The position numbers and the translations under genes were made by a program. A model generated the notes under the pieces. The model did not search any database. It was given only the letters and a program-made list of their open reading frames with translations, and was not told the DNA's origin. Positions 24,443 through 32,547 of a stretch of DNA of 64,000 nucleotides are shown here, one piece after another; the stretch's first letter is position 1, and each line of letters starts with the position of its first letter. The DNA is from Klenkia terrae (GTDB taxonomy: Bacteria; Actinomycetota; Actinomycetes; Mycobacteriales; Geodermatophilaceae), in assembly GCF_900491935.1 (NCBI RefSeq), contig NZ_UEXK01000004.1:3736397-3800396 (forward strand), written 5' to 3'.

Positions 24443-25552
24443 ATGAGGTTCGGGATCTTCACCATGCCGGAGCACCCGCCGCAGGAGAACTGGACGTTGT
24501 CCTACGACCGGGACATCGACGACGTGGTGCTGGCCGAGAAGCTCGGCTTCCACGAGTACTGGATCGGCGAGCACCACACCGGCGGGTTCGAGAACGTCCC
24601 GGTGGCCGAGTACATGATCGCCAAGGCTTCGGGGCTGACGTCGAGGATCCGGCTGGGCACCGGCGTGGTGAACCTGCCCTACCACGAGCCGTTCCTCGTG
24701 GCGGAGCGGTTGGCCTTCCTGGACCACCTCACCCACGGCCGCCTGGAGTACGGGTTCGGCGGCGGCGGTCTGCCCACCGACAAGGCGCTGTTCCAGATGC
24801 CCGCGGAGGAGGCGACGCCGCGGATGAACGAGGCCATCGAGATCGTCTGGAAGCTGCTGACCAGCGAGGACCCGGTGGACTACGAGGGCGTCTACTGGAA
24901 GTACGAGAACCGGCAGATCCAGGTCGGGCCGTACCAGGACCCGCCGCCGTTCGCGATCGCCGGCCTGACCGGGGTGCACAACTACGCCAAGTGCGGCGAG
25001 CGGGGCTGGAACCCGCTGTCGGTGTACTTCGCCCCGCTGCTCGCGGAGAAGAACGAGTTCACCCCCGACCTGCAGCAGCAGGCGCACGCGATGACGACCG
25101 CGGCCTCCGCGGCCGGGCTCGACCCGGCGGGTGCCCGGGCGAACTGGCGGATCAGCCGCGAGGTCTACGTCTCCGACGACAAGAACCAGGCCATGAAGGA
25201 CATCCGCGAGGGGGTGCACCGGTCCTACGAGTACCTGCTGGGGCTGGGGCTGGGCGCGCTGATGAAGAAGGACATCGAGATGCCCGACGCCGAGCTCACC
25301 TTCGAGTGGATGGCCGAGGAGCTGCCGTGGGTGATCGGCAGCCCGGAGGACTGCGTCCGGCAGATCCGCGAGATCGAGGAGTCCGTCGGCGGGTTCGGCA
25401 CCTTCCTGATCAACAGCCGCGACTGGGTGAGCACGGACAAGTGGAACCGGTCGCTGGAGCTCTTCGCCCGGTACGTGATGCCGCAGTTCCAGCGCAACCA
25501 GCACATGGCCCGCCGGCTCAAGCTCGCCGACGTCGCCCTCGGCAGGGCCTGA
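24443..25552 (+). CDS. LLM-class flavin-dependent monooxygenase
   Basis: A 369-residue bacterial-luciferase-like TIM-barrel flavoprotein. The N-terminal strand (MRFGIFTMPEHPP), the EYWIGEHHTGG loop and the DHLTHGRLEYGFGGG segment identify the family, which hydroxylates or cleaves substrates with reduced FMN and oxygen. ATG 24443 is chosen because AGGAG lies just upstream. It is followed by a hairpin and a TetR gene. The context with P450, thiolase and CoA ligase suggests catabolism of a cyclic or aromatic compound. Confidence 0.88.
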   Translation: MRFGIFTMPEHPPQENWTLSYDRDIDDVVLAEKLGFHEYWIGEHHTGGFENVPVAEYMIAKASGLTSRIRLGTGVVNLPYHEPFLVAERLAFLDHLTHGRLEYGFGGGGLPTDKALFQMPAEEATPRMNEAIEIVWKLLTSEDPVDYEGVYWKYENRQIQVGPYQDPPPFAIAGLTGVHNYAKCGERGWNPLSVYFAPLLAEKNEFTPDLQQQAHAMTTAASAAGLDPAGARANWRISREVYVSDDKNQAMKDIREGVHRSYEYLLGLGLGALMKKDIEMPDAELTFEWMAEELPWVIGSPEDCVRQIREIEESVGGFGTFLINSRDWVSTDKWNRSLELFARYVMPQFQRNQHMARRLKLADVALGRA

Positions 25553-25568
25553 GGGTCGGCCGAGCAGG

Positions 25569-25600
25569 CCCGGCGGGGATGATGGTCCGTCCCCGCCGGG
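25569..25600 (+). terminator. Hairpin after the LLM oxidoreductase gene
   Basis: An 11-bp perfect stem (25569-25579 with 25590-25600) with a ten-base loop lies 16 bases after the stop and 35 bases before the TetR gene. It is probably a terminator; it could also be part of a TetR-controlled leader. Confidence 0.6.
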
Positions 25601-25634
25601 TCCCCGGGCCGGGGCGCGTGGAGAGGACAGGTGC

Positions 25635-26216
25635 GTGCCCCGACCCAGTCGCTGGCCCGAGGTGATGGCCGCCGCGGCCAAGGTGTTCCGCGCGAAGGGC
25701 TACCACGCCGCCACCCTGGAGGACGTCGCCGACGAGGTCGGCATGCTCAAGGGCAGCCTCTACAACTACATCACCAGCAAGGAGGAGCTGCTCTTCGCCG
25801 TCGTCCGACCGCCGGCCGAGCAGCTGCTCGAGCAGACCCGCGCCCTGGTCGCCGCGGAGGGGACCGCGCCGGGCAAGGTCGTCGCGATCGCCCGGGTGCA
25901 CGCCGGCGTGCTGGCCGAGCACTTCGTCTACGCCGCGGTGTACGTGCACGAGATCGCCGGGATGGGTCGGTACCCGGAGTGGGCCGCGATGGACCACGAG
26001 TACGTCGAGCTGGTCCGCGCCGTCCTGGCCGCCGGGGTGGCCGAGGGGTCGCTGCGCGACGACCTCGACGTCCGGACGGCGGGCCACGTGCTGATCGGGT
26101 CGCTGAACTGGCTGACCCGCTGGTGGGACCCCGACGGCCCGGCCTCGGCCGAGGAGATGGCCGACCGGGTCAGCGCGACCTTCCTGGACGGCTCCCGGTC
26201 CCGACCGGCCCGCTGA
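25635..26216 (+). CDS. TetR family transcriptional regulator
   Basis: A 193-residue TetR regulator. The helix-turn-helix (ATLEDVADEVGMLKGSLYNY, then ITSKEELLFAVV) is canonical, and the C-terminal ligand-binding helices carry VYVHEIAGMGRYPEW. The start is GTG 25635. It converges with the CoA-ligase gene six bases away. It is the only TetR in the window and the natural candidate to bind the CAAACGG dyads at 30591 and 31730. Confidence 0.9.
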   Translation: MPRPSRWPEVMAAAAKVFRAKGYHAATLEDVADEVGMLKGSLYNYITSKEELLFAVVRPPAEQLLEQTRALVAAEGTAPGKVVAIARVHAGVLAEHFVYAAVYVHEIAGMGRYPEWAAMDHEYVELVRAVLAAGVAEGSLRDDLDVRTAGHVLIGSLNWLTRWWDPDGPASAEEMADRVSATFLDGSRSRPAR

Positions 26217-26222
26217 CCCGCC

Positions 26223-27629
26223 TCAGGGGCGGGGGCGGTTGTCGACCACCCGGCGGGCCTTGAACGTCTGCGCCTCCTGCGACCCGGCGGCGACCACCTG
26301 CACCGGGATGCGGACGTTGACCGCCCGCTTGACCCGGGCCTCCAGGGCCTCCTGCAGGGCGGGGTCGTCGGCCGGGCTGCGGCCCGCGCCGCGCTCGACG
26401 AGCACCAGCACCTCGTCCAGGTCCCGCGGCCGGTCGACCACGATCCGGAACTCGGCGCCGGCGCCCGGGGTGTCCCGGACCGCCGCCTCGACGGCGGAGG
26501 GGTAGACGTTGGCCCCCCGGATCACCAGCATGTCGTCGATCCGGCCGAAGACGCCCCGGGGGAGCCGCGGGTACGTGCGGCCGCACCGGCACGGGGCGTC
26601 GTCCAGCAGGCCCTCGTCGCCGGTCCAGAACCGGATCATCGGCTGCGACTCCCGCCAGAGGTGGGTGGCCACGACCGCGCCGGGGAGCCCCACGGTGACC
26701 GGCACGTTGGGGTCGTCGCGGTCCACGACCTCGGTGTAGTTCTCGTCCTGGAACAGGTGCACCCCGCCGCCGGGCTCCTGCAGGCAGCCGATGTTGGTCA
26801 GGAACGGGTACATCTCCGACGTCGAGCCGGCCGCCCCGTCGACGACGGCCAGGTCGCCCCACTGCTCGCGCAGCCGGGACCGGACGGCGGGGATGCTGCC
26901 GCCGGGCTCGCCACCGACCAGCGCCAGCTCCACCCGGGTGTCGCGCACCGGCGTGCCGAGCTCCTCCGCCCGGTGCGCCAGGTGCGCGAGGTAGGACGGC
27001 GTCGCGATGACCGCGTCGACGTCGAGGGCGTGCAGGAACTCGATCTGCCGCTCCGTGGCGACCATCGAGCCGGTGGGGAAGCACCCGGCGCCCAGCAGCT
27101 CCAGGGCCTGCACGTTGCCCCAGCCGCCGAAGAACATGGTGAACGGAAAGGTCACCTGCACCATGTCGCCGGGCCGGAAGCCCGCGCACCACAGGCCCAT
27201 CGCCATGGCCTGGCCGCAGCGGGCCCAGTCCCGGTGCGAGACGCCGTACATCGTCGGCACCCCGCTGGTGCCCGACGAGCCGTGCACCCGGGCCACCTGG
27301 TCGCGGTCGACCCCCAGGTAGCTGCCGAACGGCGGGTGCGCGGCCTGGTCGGCCACGAGGTCCTTCTTGGTGATCACCGGCACGAGGGTGGTGAAGTCCT
27401 CCAGCGACCGGACCTGGTCGGGGTGGAAGCCGTGCGCGTCGTAGTGCCGCCGGTAGAACGGCAGCTCGGCGTAGACCCGCTGCAGCTGGTGCTGCACCCG
27501 GGCGAGGACGACGGCGTCGCGCTGCCGGGGCGGCATCGTCTCCCGCTCCTCGTCCCAGAACGGCCGGTGACCGGCCAGCCGCTCGGCGGTCGACCGGCGG
27601 GTGCGGGCCCGGGGGGCTGTCGTCGTCAT
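26223..27629 (-). CDS. Phenylacetate-CoA-ligase-like AMP-forming enzyme
   Basis: A 468-residue PaaK-type ligase. The ATP-binding loop reads VHGSSGTSGVPTMYGVS, a Cys-rich zinc-like patch is present (DDAPCRCGRTYPRL), and the catalytic region includes GRIDDMLVIRGANVYPSAVE; all are typical of PaaK relatives. It starts ATG 27629, overlapping the ferredoxin stop (ATGA). It is last in a coupled DUF35-thiolase-P450-ferredoxin-ligase unit. It probably makes the CoA thioester of an aromatic or cyclic acid. True phenylacetate activation is not supported, as no paa ring-hydroxylating genes are near. Confidence 0.87.
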   Translation of the reverse strand: MTTTAPRARTRRSTAERLAGHRPFWDEERETMPPRQRDAVVLARVQHQLQRVYAELPFYRRHYDAHGFHPDQVRSLEDFTTLVPVITKKDLVADQAAHPPFGSYLGVDRDQVARVHGSSGTSGVPTMYGVSHRDWARCGQAMAMGLWCAGFRPGDMVQVTFPFTMFFGGWGNVQALELLGAGCFPTGSMVATERQIEFLHALDVDAVIATPSYLAHLAHRAEELGTPVRDTRVELALVGGEPGGSIPAVRSRLREQWGDLAVVDGAAGSTSEMYPFLTNIGCLQEPGGGVHLFQDENYTEVVDRDDPNVPVTVGLPGAVVATHLWRESQPMIRFWTGDEGLLDDAPCRCGRTYPRLPRGVFGRIDDMLVIRGANVYPSAVEAAVRDTPGAGAEFRIVVDRPRDLDEVLVLVERGAGRSPADDPALQEALEARVKRAVNVRIPVQVVAAGSQEAQTFKARRVVDNRPRP

Positions 27630-27841
27630 GCGGGTCCTCCCTCGATGGCCTGCACCGGGCAGGACTCGACTGCTTCCTCGACGTCGGCGGCGGTGCGGTC
27701 GTCGTCCCGGACCGCCCGGGACCCGGGCTCGCCGGGGGCCAGCACGCGCGCCGTGCCGTCCTCCAGCACGAAGAGGTCCGGGGCGATCTGGGTGCAGGTG
27801 CCCGACCCGACGCAGCGGGACCGGTCGACCCGGGCGGTCAC
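27626..27841 (-). CDS. [3Fe-4S]-type ferredoxin, P450 partner
   Basis: A 71-residue ferredoxin. The cluster ligands are visible as CVGSGTC near residue 11 and CPVQAI near the end; the Gly in place of the second Cys of C-x2-C-x2-C is the mark of 3Fe-4S ferredoxins that feed electrons to actinobacterial P450s. GTG 27841 overlaps the P450 stop (GTGA), so the two are made together. A ferredoxin reductase is not in the window and must be elsewhere. Confidence 0.92.
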   Translation of the reverse strand: MTARVDRSRCVGSGTCTQIAPDLFVLEDGTARVLAPGEPGSRAVRDDDRTAADVEEAVESCPVQAIEGGPA

Positions 27842-29061
27842 GACCGCCACCGGACCGGCAGCCCGGTCAGGCCGCGGCTGAGCAGCACCGGTGCCCAGGA
27901 CAGCTCGGCCGCGGGGTCGAGCTCCAGGCCCGGCAGCCGGTCCAGCACGGCCGGGATGGCCACCCCGGCCTCCAGCCGGGCCAGCGGGGCGCCGAGGCAG
28001 TAGTGCAGGCCGAAGCCGAACCCCACGTGCGGGTTCTCCCGGCGGGTCAGGTCCAGCTCGCCGGGACGGGCGAAGACCGCCGGGTCGCGGTTGGCGCTGG
28101 GCGGGCAGAGGAAGACCCGTTGCCCGGCCCGCAGCACCTGCCCGCCCAGCTCCACGTCGACGGCCATCTGCCGGACGACGGTCTTGGCCGGGCCGTCGTA
28201 GCGGAGGAACTCCTCGATCGCGGGACCGATGCCGACCTCGCCGGACTCCAGCAGCGCCCGCTGGTCGGGGTGCTGCAGCAGGGCCAGCAGGCCGTTGCCG
28301 ATCAGGTTGGTGGTCGTCTCGTGCCCGGCGAACAGCAGCAGCACGCCGGTGGAGATGACCTCGTCGTGGCTGAGGCTGTCGTCGTCGTCCCGGGCCTGCA
28401 CGAGGGCGGACACCAGGTCGTCGCCGGGGTCGCGGGTGGCCCGCTCGGCCAGGTCGCCGAGGTAGTCGCGCAGCTCGAGCATCCCGTCGGCGGCGCGCTC
28501 GTACCGCTCGGGGGTGCCCAGGCCGGCGAAGACCAACGCGGAGATGGAGTCCGACCAGCCCTTGAACAGGTCGCGGTCGGCGGCGGGCACCCCGAGCATC
28601 TCGGCGATCACCGCCGCGGTGAGCGGGTAGGCGTAGGAGCCGACGAGGTCGGCCCGGCCCGCACCGGCGACGGCGTCGAGCAGCTCGTCGGACAGCGCCC
28701 GGACCCGTGGCTCGAGCGCGGCCACCGAGCGCGGGGTGAACGCGGTGCGCAGCAGCCGGCGCAGCCGGGTGTGGTCGGGCGGGTCCTTGAAGACCATCCA
28801 GTCGGCCAGCACGGCGAAGGTCTGCCGCAGGGCCGGGTCGGCGTCGGGCCCGGACAGCTTGGCGTCGACGAAGGGGCTGATCCGGTCGGAGGAGAACCGC
28901 GCGTCGCGCAGCGCGGCGGACACGTCGGCGTGGCGGGTGACGATCCAGGACCGGTACCGCGGGCTCCAGTGCACCGGGTCGGTGTCGCGCAGGTGGTCGA
29001 ACACCGCGTACGGGTCGGCCACGGCGGCCGGGCTGAACAGGTCGAGCTCGACGGCGGTCAC
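27838..29061 (-). CDS. Cytochrome P450
   Basis: A 407-residue soluble bacterial P450. The haem-binding loop FGFGLHYCLGAPLARLE carries the Cys ligand. The I-helix has FAGHETTTN with the acid-alcohol pair, and the K-helix region is EEFLRYDGP. It hydroxylates a hydrophobic substrate with electrons from the coupled ferredoxin. GTG 29061 overlaps the thiolase stop by GTGA. Related family members act on terpenoids, steroids and fatty acids; neighbours with CoA-dependent functions favour a terpenoid or steroid-like acid. Confidence 0.93.
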   Translation of the reverse strand: MTAVELDLFSPAAVADPYAVFDHLRDTDPVHWSPRYRSWIVTRHADVSAALRDARFSSDRISPFVDAKLSGPDADPALRQTFAVLADWMVFKDPPDHTRLRRLLRTAFTPRSVAALEPRVRALSDELLDAVAGAGRADLVGSYAYPLTAAVIAEMLGVPAADRDLFKGWSDSISALVFAGLGTPERYERAADGMLELRDYLGDLAERATRDPGDDLVSALVQARDDDDSLSHDEVISTGVLLLFAGHETTTNLIGNGLLALLQHPDQRALLESGEVGIGPAIEEFLRYDGPAKTVVRQMAVDVELGGQVLRAGQRVFLCPPSANRDPAVFARPGELDLTRRENPHVGFGFGLHYCLGAPLARLEAGVAIPAVLDRLPGLELDPAAELSWAPVLLSRGLTGLPVRWRS

Positions 29062-30179
29062 CGGGCCAGCACCGCCACGACGCAGCCGTTGCCGTCGATG
29101 CCGCTGACGCCGCCGCCCATCGTCTCGACCAGCCCGGTCCGGGCCCCCTCGACCTGGCGCCCGCCGGCCCGCCCGCGCAGCTGCCACACCACCTCGGCCA
29201 CCTGGGCCAGGCCGGTGGCGCCCAGCGGGTGACCGCGGGAGAGCAGCCCGCCCGAGGGGTTCACCGGCCGCGCGCCGCCGACCGCGGTCACCCCCGCGGC
29301 CGCGGCCGCCCCGCCGTCCCCGGGCGGGACGATGCCCAGCGCCTCGGTGGTGGCGACCTCGCCGACGGTGAAGGCGTCGTGCACCTCGAACACGTCGACG
29401 TCGTCGGGCCCGGTCCCGGCCTGCGCGAAGGCGTCGGCCGCAGTGGCGGCCACCAGGTCGTAGCCCCACACGTGCGCGGAGCGGTGGTCCCACAGCGACC
29501 CCGACCGGAACCCCAGCCCGCGGACGAGGACCTCGTCGGGGGAGCCGTCGGCCGGTGCCAGCACGGCCGCGGCGGCCCCGTCGGAGGTGGGGCAGCACTG
29601 CAGCAGGGTCAGCGGGTCGGCGATCATCCGCGAGGCCAGCACCTGCTCCACGGTGTACCGACCGGCGTACTGGGCGCGGTCGTTGTGCTCGGCGACCGCG
29701 TGGTTCTTCACCGACACCGCGGCGAGCTGCTCGAGCGTGGCGGCACCGGTCTCCAGGTAGCGGTGGGCGGCCATCGCGTAGAGCGCCGGCATGGCCAGGC
29801 CGGACAGGCCCTCGGCGTCGGTGGGCTCCGGGGTGATGGCGCCGTCGAAGGCGGTGCTCATCTGCTCCAGGCCCAGCGCCAGCACCCGCCGGTACCGCCC
29901 GGTGCGCACCGACTCGTGCGCCTCGAGGAACGCCGTCGTCCCGCTGGCGCAGGCGTTCTCCACCGTCACCACGGGCACGTCGGTGATGCCCAGGGCATGC
30001 AGCACGCGCTGCGCGACGCCGGGGGCGCCGAACACGGTGCCCACCCAGACCGCGTCGACGTCCTCGGTCCCGGCGTCGGCCAGGGCCTCCCGGACGGCGT
30101 CCCAGGCCAGGTCGGTGAGGGTCCGGCCCGGCTGGCGGCCGAAGTGCGAGGTGCCCACCCCGTGGACGGCGACGGTCAC
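29058..30179 (-). CDS. Thiolase-family (SCP2/lipid-transfer-type) protein
   Basis: A 373-residue thiolase-fold enzyme of the non-decarboxylating, DUF35-associated class. The nucleophilic Cys is in VENACASGTTA, and the C-terminal active-site segment is NPSGGLLSRGHPLGATG with the catalytic His. The second canonical Cys near the C-terminus is not obvious, reading GIDGNGCVVAVLAR. In steroid side-chain degradation, Ltp2-type homologues with DUF35 partners perform retro-aldol cleavage. GTG 30179 overlaps the DUF35 stop. Confidence 0.9.
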   Translation of the reverse strand: MTVAVHGVGTSHFGRQPGRTLTDLAWDAVREALADAGTEDVDAVWVGTVFGAPGVAQRVLHALGITDVPVVTVENACASGTTAFLEAHESVRTGRYRRVLALGLEQMSTAFDGAITPEPTDAEGLSGLAMPALYAMAAHRYLETGAATLEQLAAVSVKNHAVAEHNDRAQYAGRYTVEQVLASRMIADPLTLLQCCPTSDGAAAAVLAPADGSPDEVLVRGLGFRSGSLWDHRSAHVWGYDLVAATAADAFAQAGTGPDDVDVFEVHDAFTVGEVATTEALGIVPPGDGGAAAAAGVTAVGGARPVNPSGGLLSRGHPLGATGLAQVAEVVWQLRGRAGGRQVEGARTGLVETMGGGVSGIDGNGCVVAVLAR

Positions 30180-30583
30180 CGGACCACCGCCACGCGGACG
30201 TCGCCGGCCGGGTCGGCGGGCAGCAGCCGCACCGGGGTGTCCATCGCCAGCGCCGCGTCGCCCTCGGCGCCGGCCAGCACCCGCGGCCCGTCGTCCAGGT
30301 CCACGTAGGCCAGGGCGTACGGCGGGGTGCGGCCGGGCACCGGGATGCGCACGACGGTGGAGCTCCAGACCCGCCCGGTGGGCCCGAACAGCGCGGGGAC
30401 GACGGGGCCGCGGCAGGCCGGGCAGCGCGGCCGGGGGAAGGCCGACGGGTGCCCGCAGGCGGTGCAGCGGACGCCCGCCACGGCGGGGCCGTCGTCGGTG
30501 CCGACGACCTGCGGGCGCGGGTCGGTCCCGGGGCCGGTGGTCGGGGCGGTCACGAGGGCTGCGTCCCGTGTGGCATGCCCCAC
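30176..30583 (-). CDS. DUF35 (zinc ribbon plus OB-fold) thiolase partner
   Basis: A 135-residue protein with a zinc ribbon (VRCTACGHPSAFPRPRCPAC) and an OB-fold domain (WSSTVVRIPVPGRTPPYALA). DUF35 proteins bind a neighbouring thiolase and channel acyl-CoA; the pairing with the gene directly after it is typical. The start is ATG 30583 by length; GTG 30553 is a shorter alternative. It opens the five-gene unit that ends with the CoA ligase. A 16-bp palindrome lies eight bases upstream. Confidence 0.88.
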   Translation of the reverse strand: MGHATRDAALVTAPTTGPGTDPRPQVVGTDDGPAVAGVRCTACGHPSAFPRPRCPACRGPVVPALFGPTGRVWSSTVVRIPVPGRTPPYALAYVDLDDGPRVLAGAEGDAALAMDTPVRLLPADPAGDVRVAVVR

Positions 30584-30590
30584 ACCGTAG

Positions 30591-30606
30591 GCAAACGGCC
30601 GTTTGC
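30591..30606. promoter_or_regulatory. 16-bp perfect palindrome, probable TetR-type operator
   Basis: GCAAACGGCCGTTTGC is a perfect 16-bp palindrome in the 37 bases between the DUF35 start (30583) and the SDR stop (30621). Its size and symmetry fit a TetR-family operator. The half-site CAAACGG recurs at 31730-31736 inside another promoter. Confidence 0.6.
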
Positions 30607-30620
30607 TGTCCAGGGCGGCA

Positions 30621-31355
30621 TCAGAGCGACAGGCCGCCGTCCACCATCACGGTCTGGCCCTGCACCATCGACGCCGCCGGCGAGGCCACCCACGCGACCG
30701 CGCCGACCACGTCGGCCACCGTCAGGCCCCGCCCGCTGGGGTTGGCGGCGGCCGCCGCGTCCAGCCGGGTCTGCGCCAGGTCGCCGAACATCGTGCGGAA
30801 CGCGGGGGTGTCCAGCGGGCCGGCGGCGACGGTGTTGGCGCGGACCCCGCGCGGGGCGAGCTCGACGGCCAGGTAGCGGACGAGGGCCTCGCCGAGGGAC
30901 TTGGTCGGGCCCAGGGCGACGTAGCTCGGCACATAGGACCGGGCTCCCCGGCTGCTGACGTAGACCAGGCTCGACCCGCGCTGCAGGACCGGCAGCAGGC
31001 TCTGGGTCAGCGGGACCAGCGACGTGCCGTTCACCGCGATGGCCCGGGCGAGCTGGACCGGGTCGATCTCCAGCGCCCTGCCGGTGACCGCCAGGGCGGC
31101 GCAGTGCACGTAGAGGTCGAGGGAGTCGGTCAGGCCGCGGACGGCGTCGGCGATCGAGGCCACCCCGTCGGCGGTGCCGACGTCGGCCTTGACCAGGTGC
31201 GGGGTGCCGCCGGCGGCGGTCACCAGCCGGGCGGTCTCGGCGGCCGCGGCGTCGTCGGAGTGGAAGTTGACGACGACGTCGTGCCCGAGCGAGCCCCAGT
31301 GCTCGGCGACCGCGCGACCGATGCCGGAGGACCCGCCGGTCACCAGGACGGTCAT
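30621..31355 (-). CDS. SDR oxidoreductase with FabL-like Y-x6-K active site
   Basis: A 244-residue SDR. The cofactor loop is TGGSSGIG. The catalytic segment reads SYVALGPTKSLGEALVRYL, so Tyr and Lys are separated by six residues, as in FabL-type enoyl-ACP reductases, not by three as in classical SDRs. The same gene lacks the usual NNAG (it reads CAAL). A 2-enoyl thioester reduction is therefore plausible. Its ATG 31355 overlaps the EthD stop (ATGA). Confidence 0.82.
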   Translation of the reverse strand: MTVLVTGGSSGIGRAVAEHWGSLGHDVVVNFHSDDAAAAETARLVTAAGGTPHLVKADVGTADGVASIADAVRGLTDSLDLYVHCAALAVTGRALEIDPVQLARAIAVNGTSLVPLTQSLLPVLQRGSSLVYVSSRGARSYVPSYVALGPTKSLGEALVRYLAVELAPRGVRANTVAAGPLDTPAFRTMFGDLAQTRLDAAAAANPSGRGLTVADVVGAVAWVASPAASMVQGQTVMVDGGLSL

Positions 31356-31690
31356 GCCGGCGTCAGCTCGGCGTCCTGCTCCTGGCCCATGCCCACGGTG
31401 AGCGTGACTCCGAAGCGCTCGATCATCCCGCCGGCGTCGGCCCGCATCGCCCCCCAGGCGTCGGAGTGCTCGGCGGCCTCGAGCTCGGCCTTGGTGTCGA
31501 AGTGCAGCTCGGCCACGCGCCAGAACGCGGACTCCCCGCCCTCCAGCCCGCTGTCGGTGCGGACGGCGACCAGCCGGGTCATCCCGGGGGTCCGGGCGGC
31601 CGCGGGCAGGTGCACCGTGCGGTAGTGCTCCTCGAACGCCTCGGCGTCCTCGGGGCGGGGGGCGGACCAGATCGCGATGAGCTTGTACAC
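31352..31690 (-). CDS. EthD-family ferredoxin-like protein
   Basis: A 112-residue dimeric alpha-beta barrel protein of the EthD family. The opening YKLIAIWSAPRPEDAEAFEE followed by HYRTVHLP is diagnostic (R/P-x2-F-x2-H-Y-x3-H). EthD is needed for ethyl tert-butyl ether oxidation by an Eth P450 system; homologues recur beside oxidases of unknown function. GTG 31690 has AGGAG upstream. It is coupled to the SDR by ATGA. Confidence 0.85.
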   Translation of the reverse strand: MYKLIAIWSAPRPEDAEAFEEHYRTVHLPAAARTPGMTRLVAVRTDSGLEGGESAFWRVAELHFDTKAELEAAEHSDAWGAMRADAGGMIERFGVTLTVGMGQEQDAELTPA

Positions 31691-31719
31691 GGGCACTCCT
31701 GGGTGAGGTGGATCACAGG

Positions 31720-31748
31720 AGGCTATGAACAAACGGACGGTCGGGCAA
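31720..31748 (-). promoter_or_regulatory. Candidate promoter with CAAACGG site for the EthD-SDR unit
   Basis: On the minus strand, TTGCCC (31743-31748) and TAGCCT (31720-31725) are separated by 17 bases, giving a leader of about 25 bases to GTG 31690. The CAAACGG half-site lies at 31730-31736, between the two hexamers, where a bound repressor would block transcription. Confidence 0.45.
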
Positions 31749-31751
31749 GGG

Positions 31752-32534
31752 TCAGTGCATGGACCAGCCGCCGTCGACGGCCACCGTCGCGCCGGTCATG
31801 TACGACCCGGCGTCCGAGGCGAGCAGCAGCAGCGGGCCGACGAGCTCCTCGGGCCGGCCAACCCGGCCGACGGGGGTGCGGGCCAGCACCCCGGCCGCGC
31901 CCTTCTCCGACCCGAGCAGCGGCGCGGTCATCCCGGACGGGAAGAAGCCCGGGGCCAGCGCGTTGACCCGGATCCCGTACCGGGCGGTCCACTGCATCGC
32001 GAGGTCACGGGTCAGGCCCAGCAGGCCCGCCTTGGACGCCGTGTAGGCGGCCTGCGGCACGTCGCCGACGGCCAGCGCGAGCGCGGAGGACACGTTGACG
32101 ACCGACCCGCCGTGCCCGGCGGCGACCATCGCGCGGGCCACGGCCTGGGCCATGTGGTGCGCACCGGCCAGGTTGGTGGCCAGGACCGCCTCGAAGGCGG
32201 CGGGGTCCTCGGTGAGCGCCCGGGCGCCGTGGCCGGTGCCGGCGTTGTTGACCAGCACGTCGACCCGGCCGGTCTCGTCGAGCGCGGCCTGCACCACGCG
32301 GGCGCAGTCGGCCGGCAGCCGCACGTCGGCCACCACCGGGACGCAGACGGCGCCGGCCGCGCGGAGCCCGTCGGCCACGTCCGCGAGCAGGTCGGCCCGC
32401 CGTCCGGTCACCACGACCGATGCCCCGGCCCCGGCCAGGGCGGCCGCGAACGTCGTGCCGAGCCCGGAGGACGCCCCCGTGACGACCGCCGTCCGGCCGG
32501 TCAGGTCGAACAGCGCAGGCAGGGAGGCGGTCAT
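31752..32534 (-). CDS. Classical SDR oxidoreductase
   Basis: A 260-residue classical SDR. The motifs are TGASSGLG, NNAG, the Ser in NVSSAL and YTASK at the active site, with the C-terminal GATVAVDGG typical of beta-ketoacyl-reductase-like members. It would interconvert an alcohol and a ketone in the adjacent catabolic route. It starts ATG 32534 and ends 19 bases before the promoter region of the EthD-SDR unit. Confidence 0.88.
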   Translation of the reverse strand: MTASLPALFDLTGRTAVVTGASSGLGTTFAAALAGAGASVVVTGRRADLLADVADGLRAAGAVCVPVVADVRLPADCARVVQAALDETGRVDVLVNNAGTGHGARALTEDPAAFEAVLATNLAGAHHMAQAVARAMVAAGHGGSVVNVSSALALAVGDVPQAAYTASKAGLLGLTRDLAMQWTARYGIRVNALAPGFFPSGMTAPLLGSEKGAAGVLARTPVGRVGRPEELVGPLLLLASDAGSYMTGATVAVDGGWSMH

Positions 32535-32547
32535 GCCCGGGATGGTG

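Noticed and set aside
26223-27629. Phenylacetate degradation operon
   Set aside because: Only a PaaK-like ligase is present. The ring-epoxidase and other paa genes are absent from the window.
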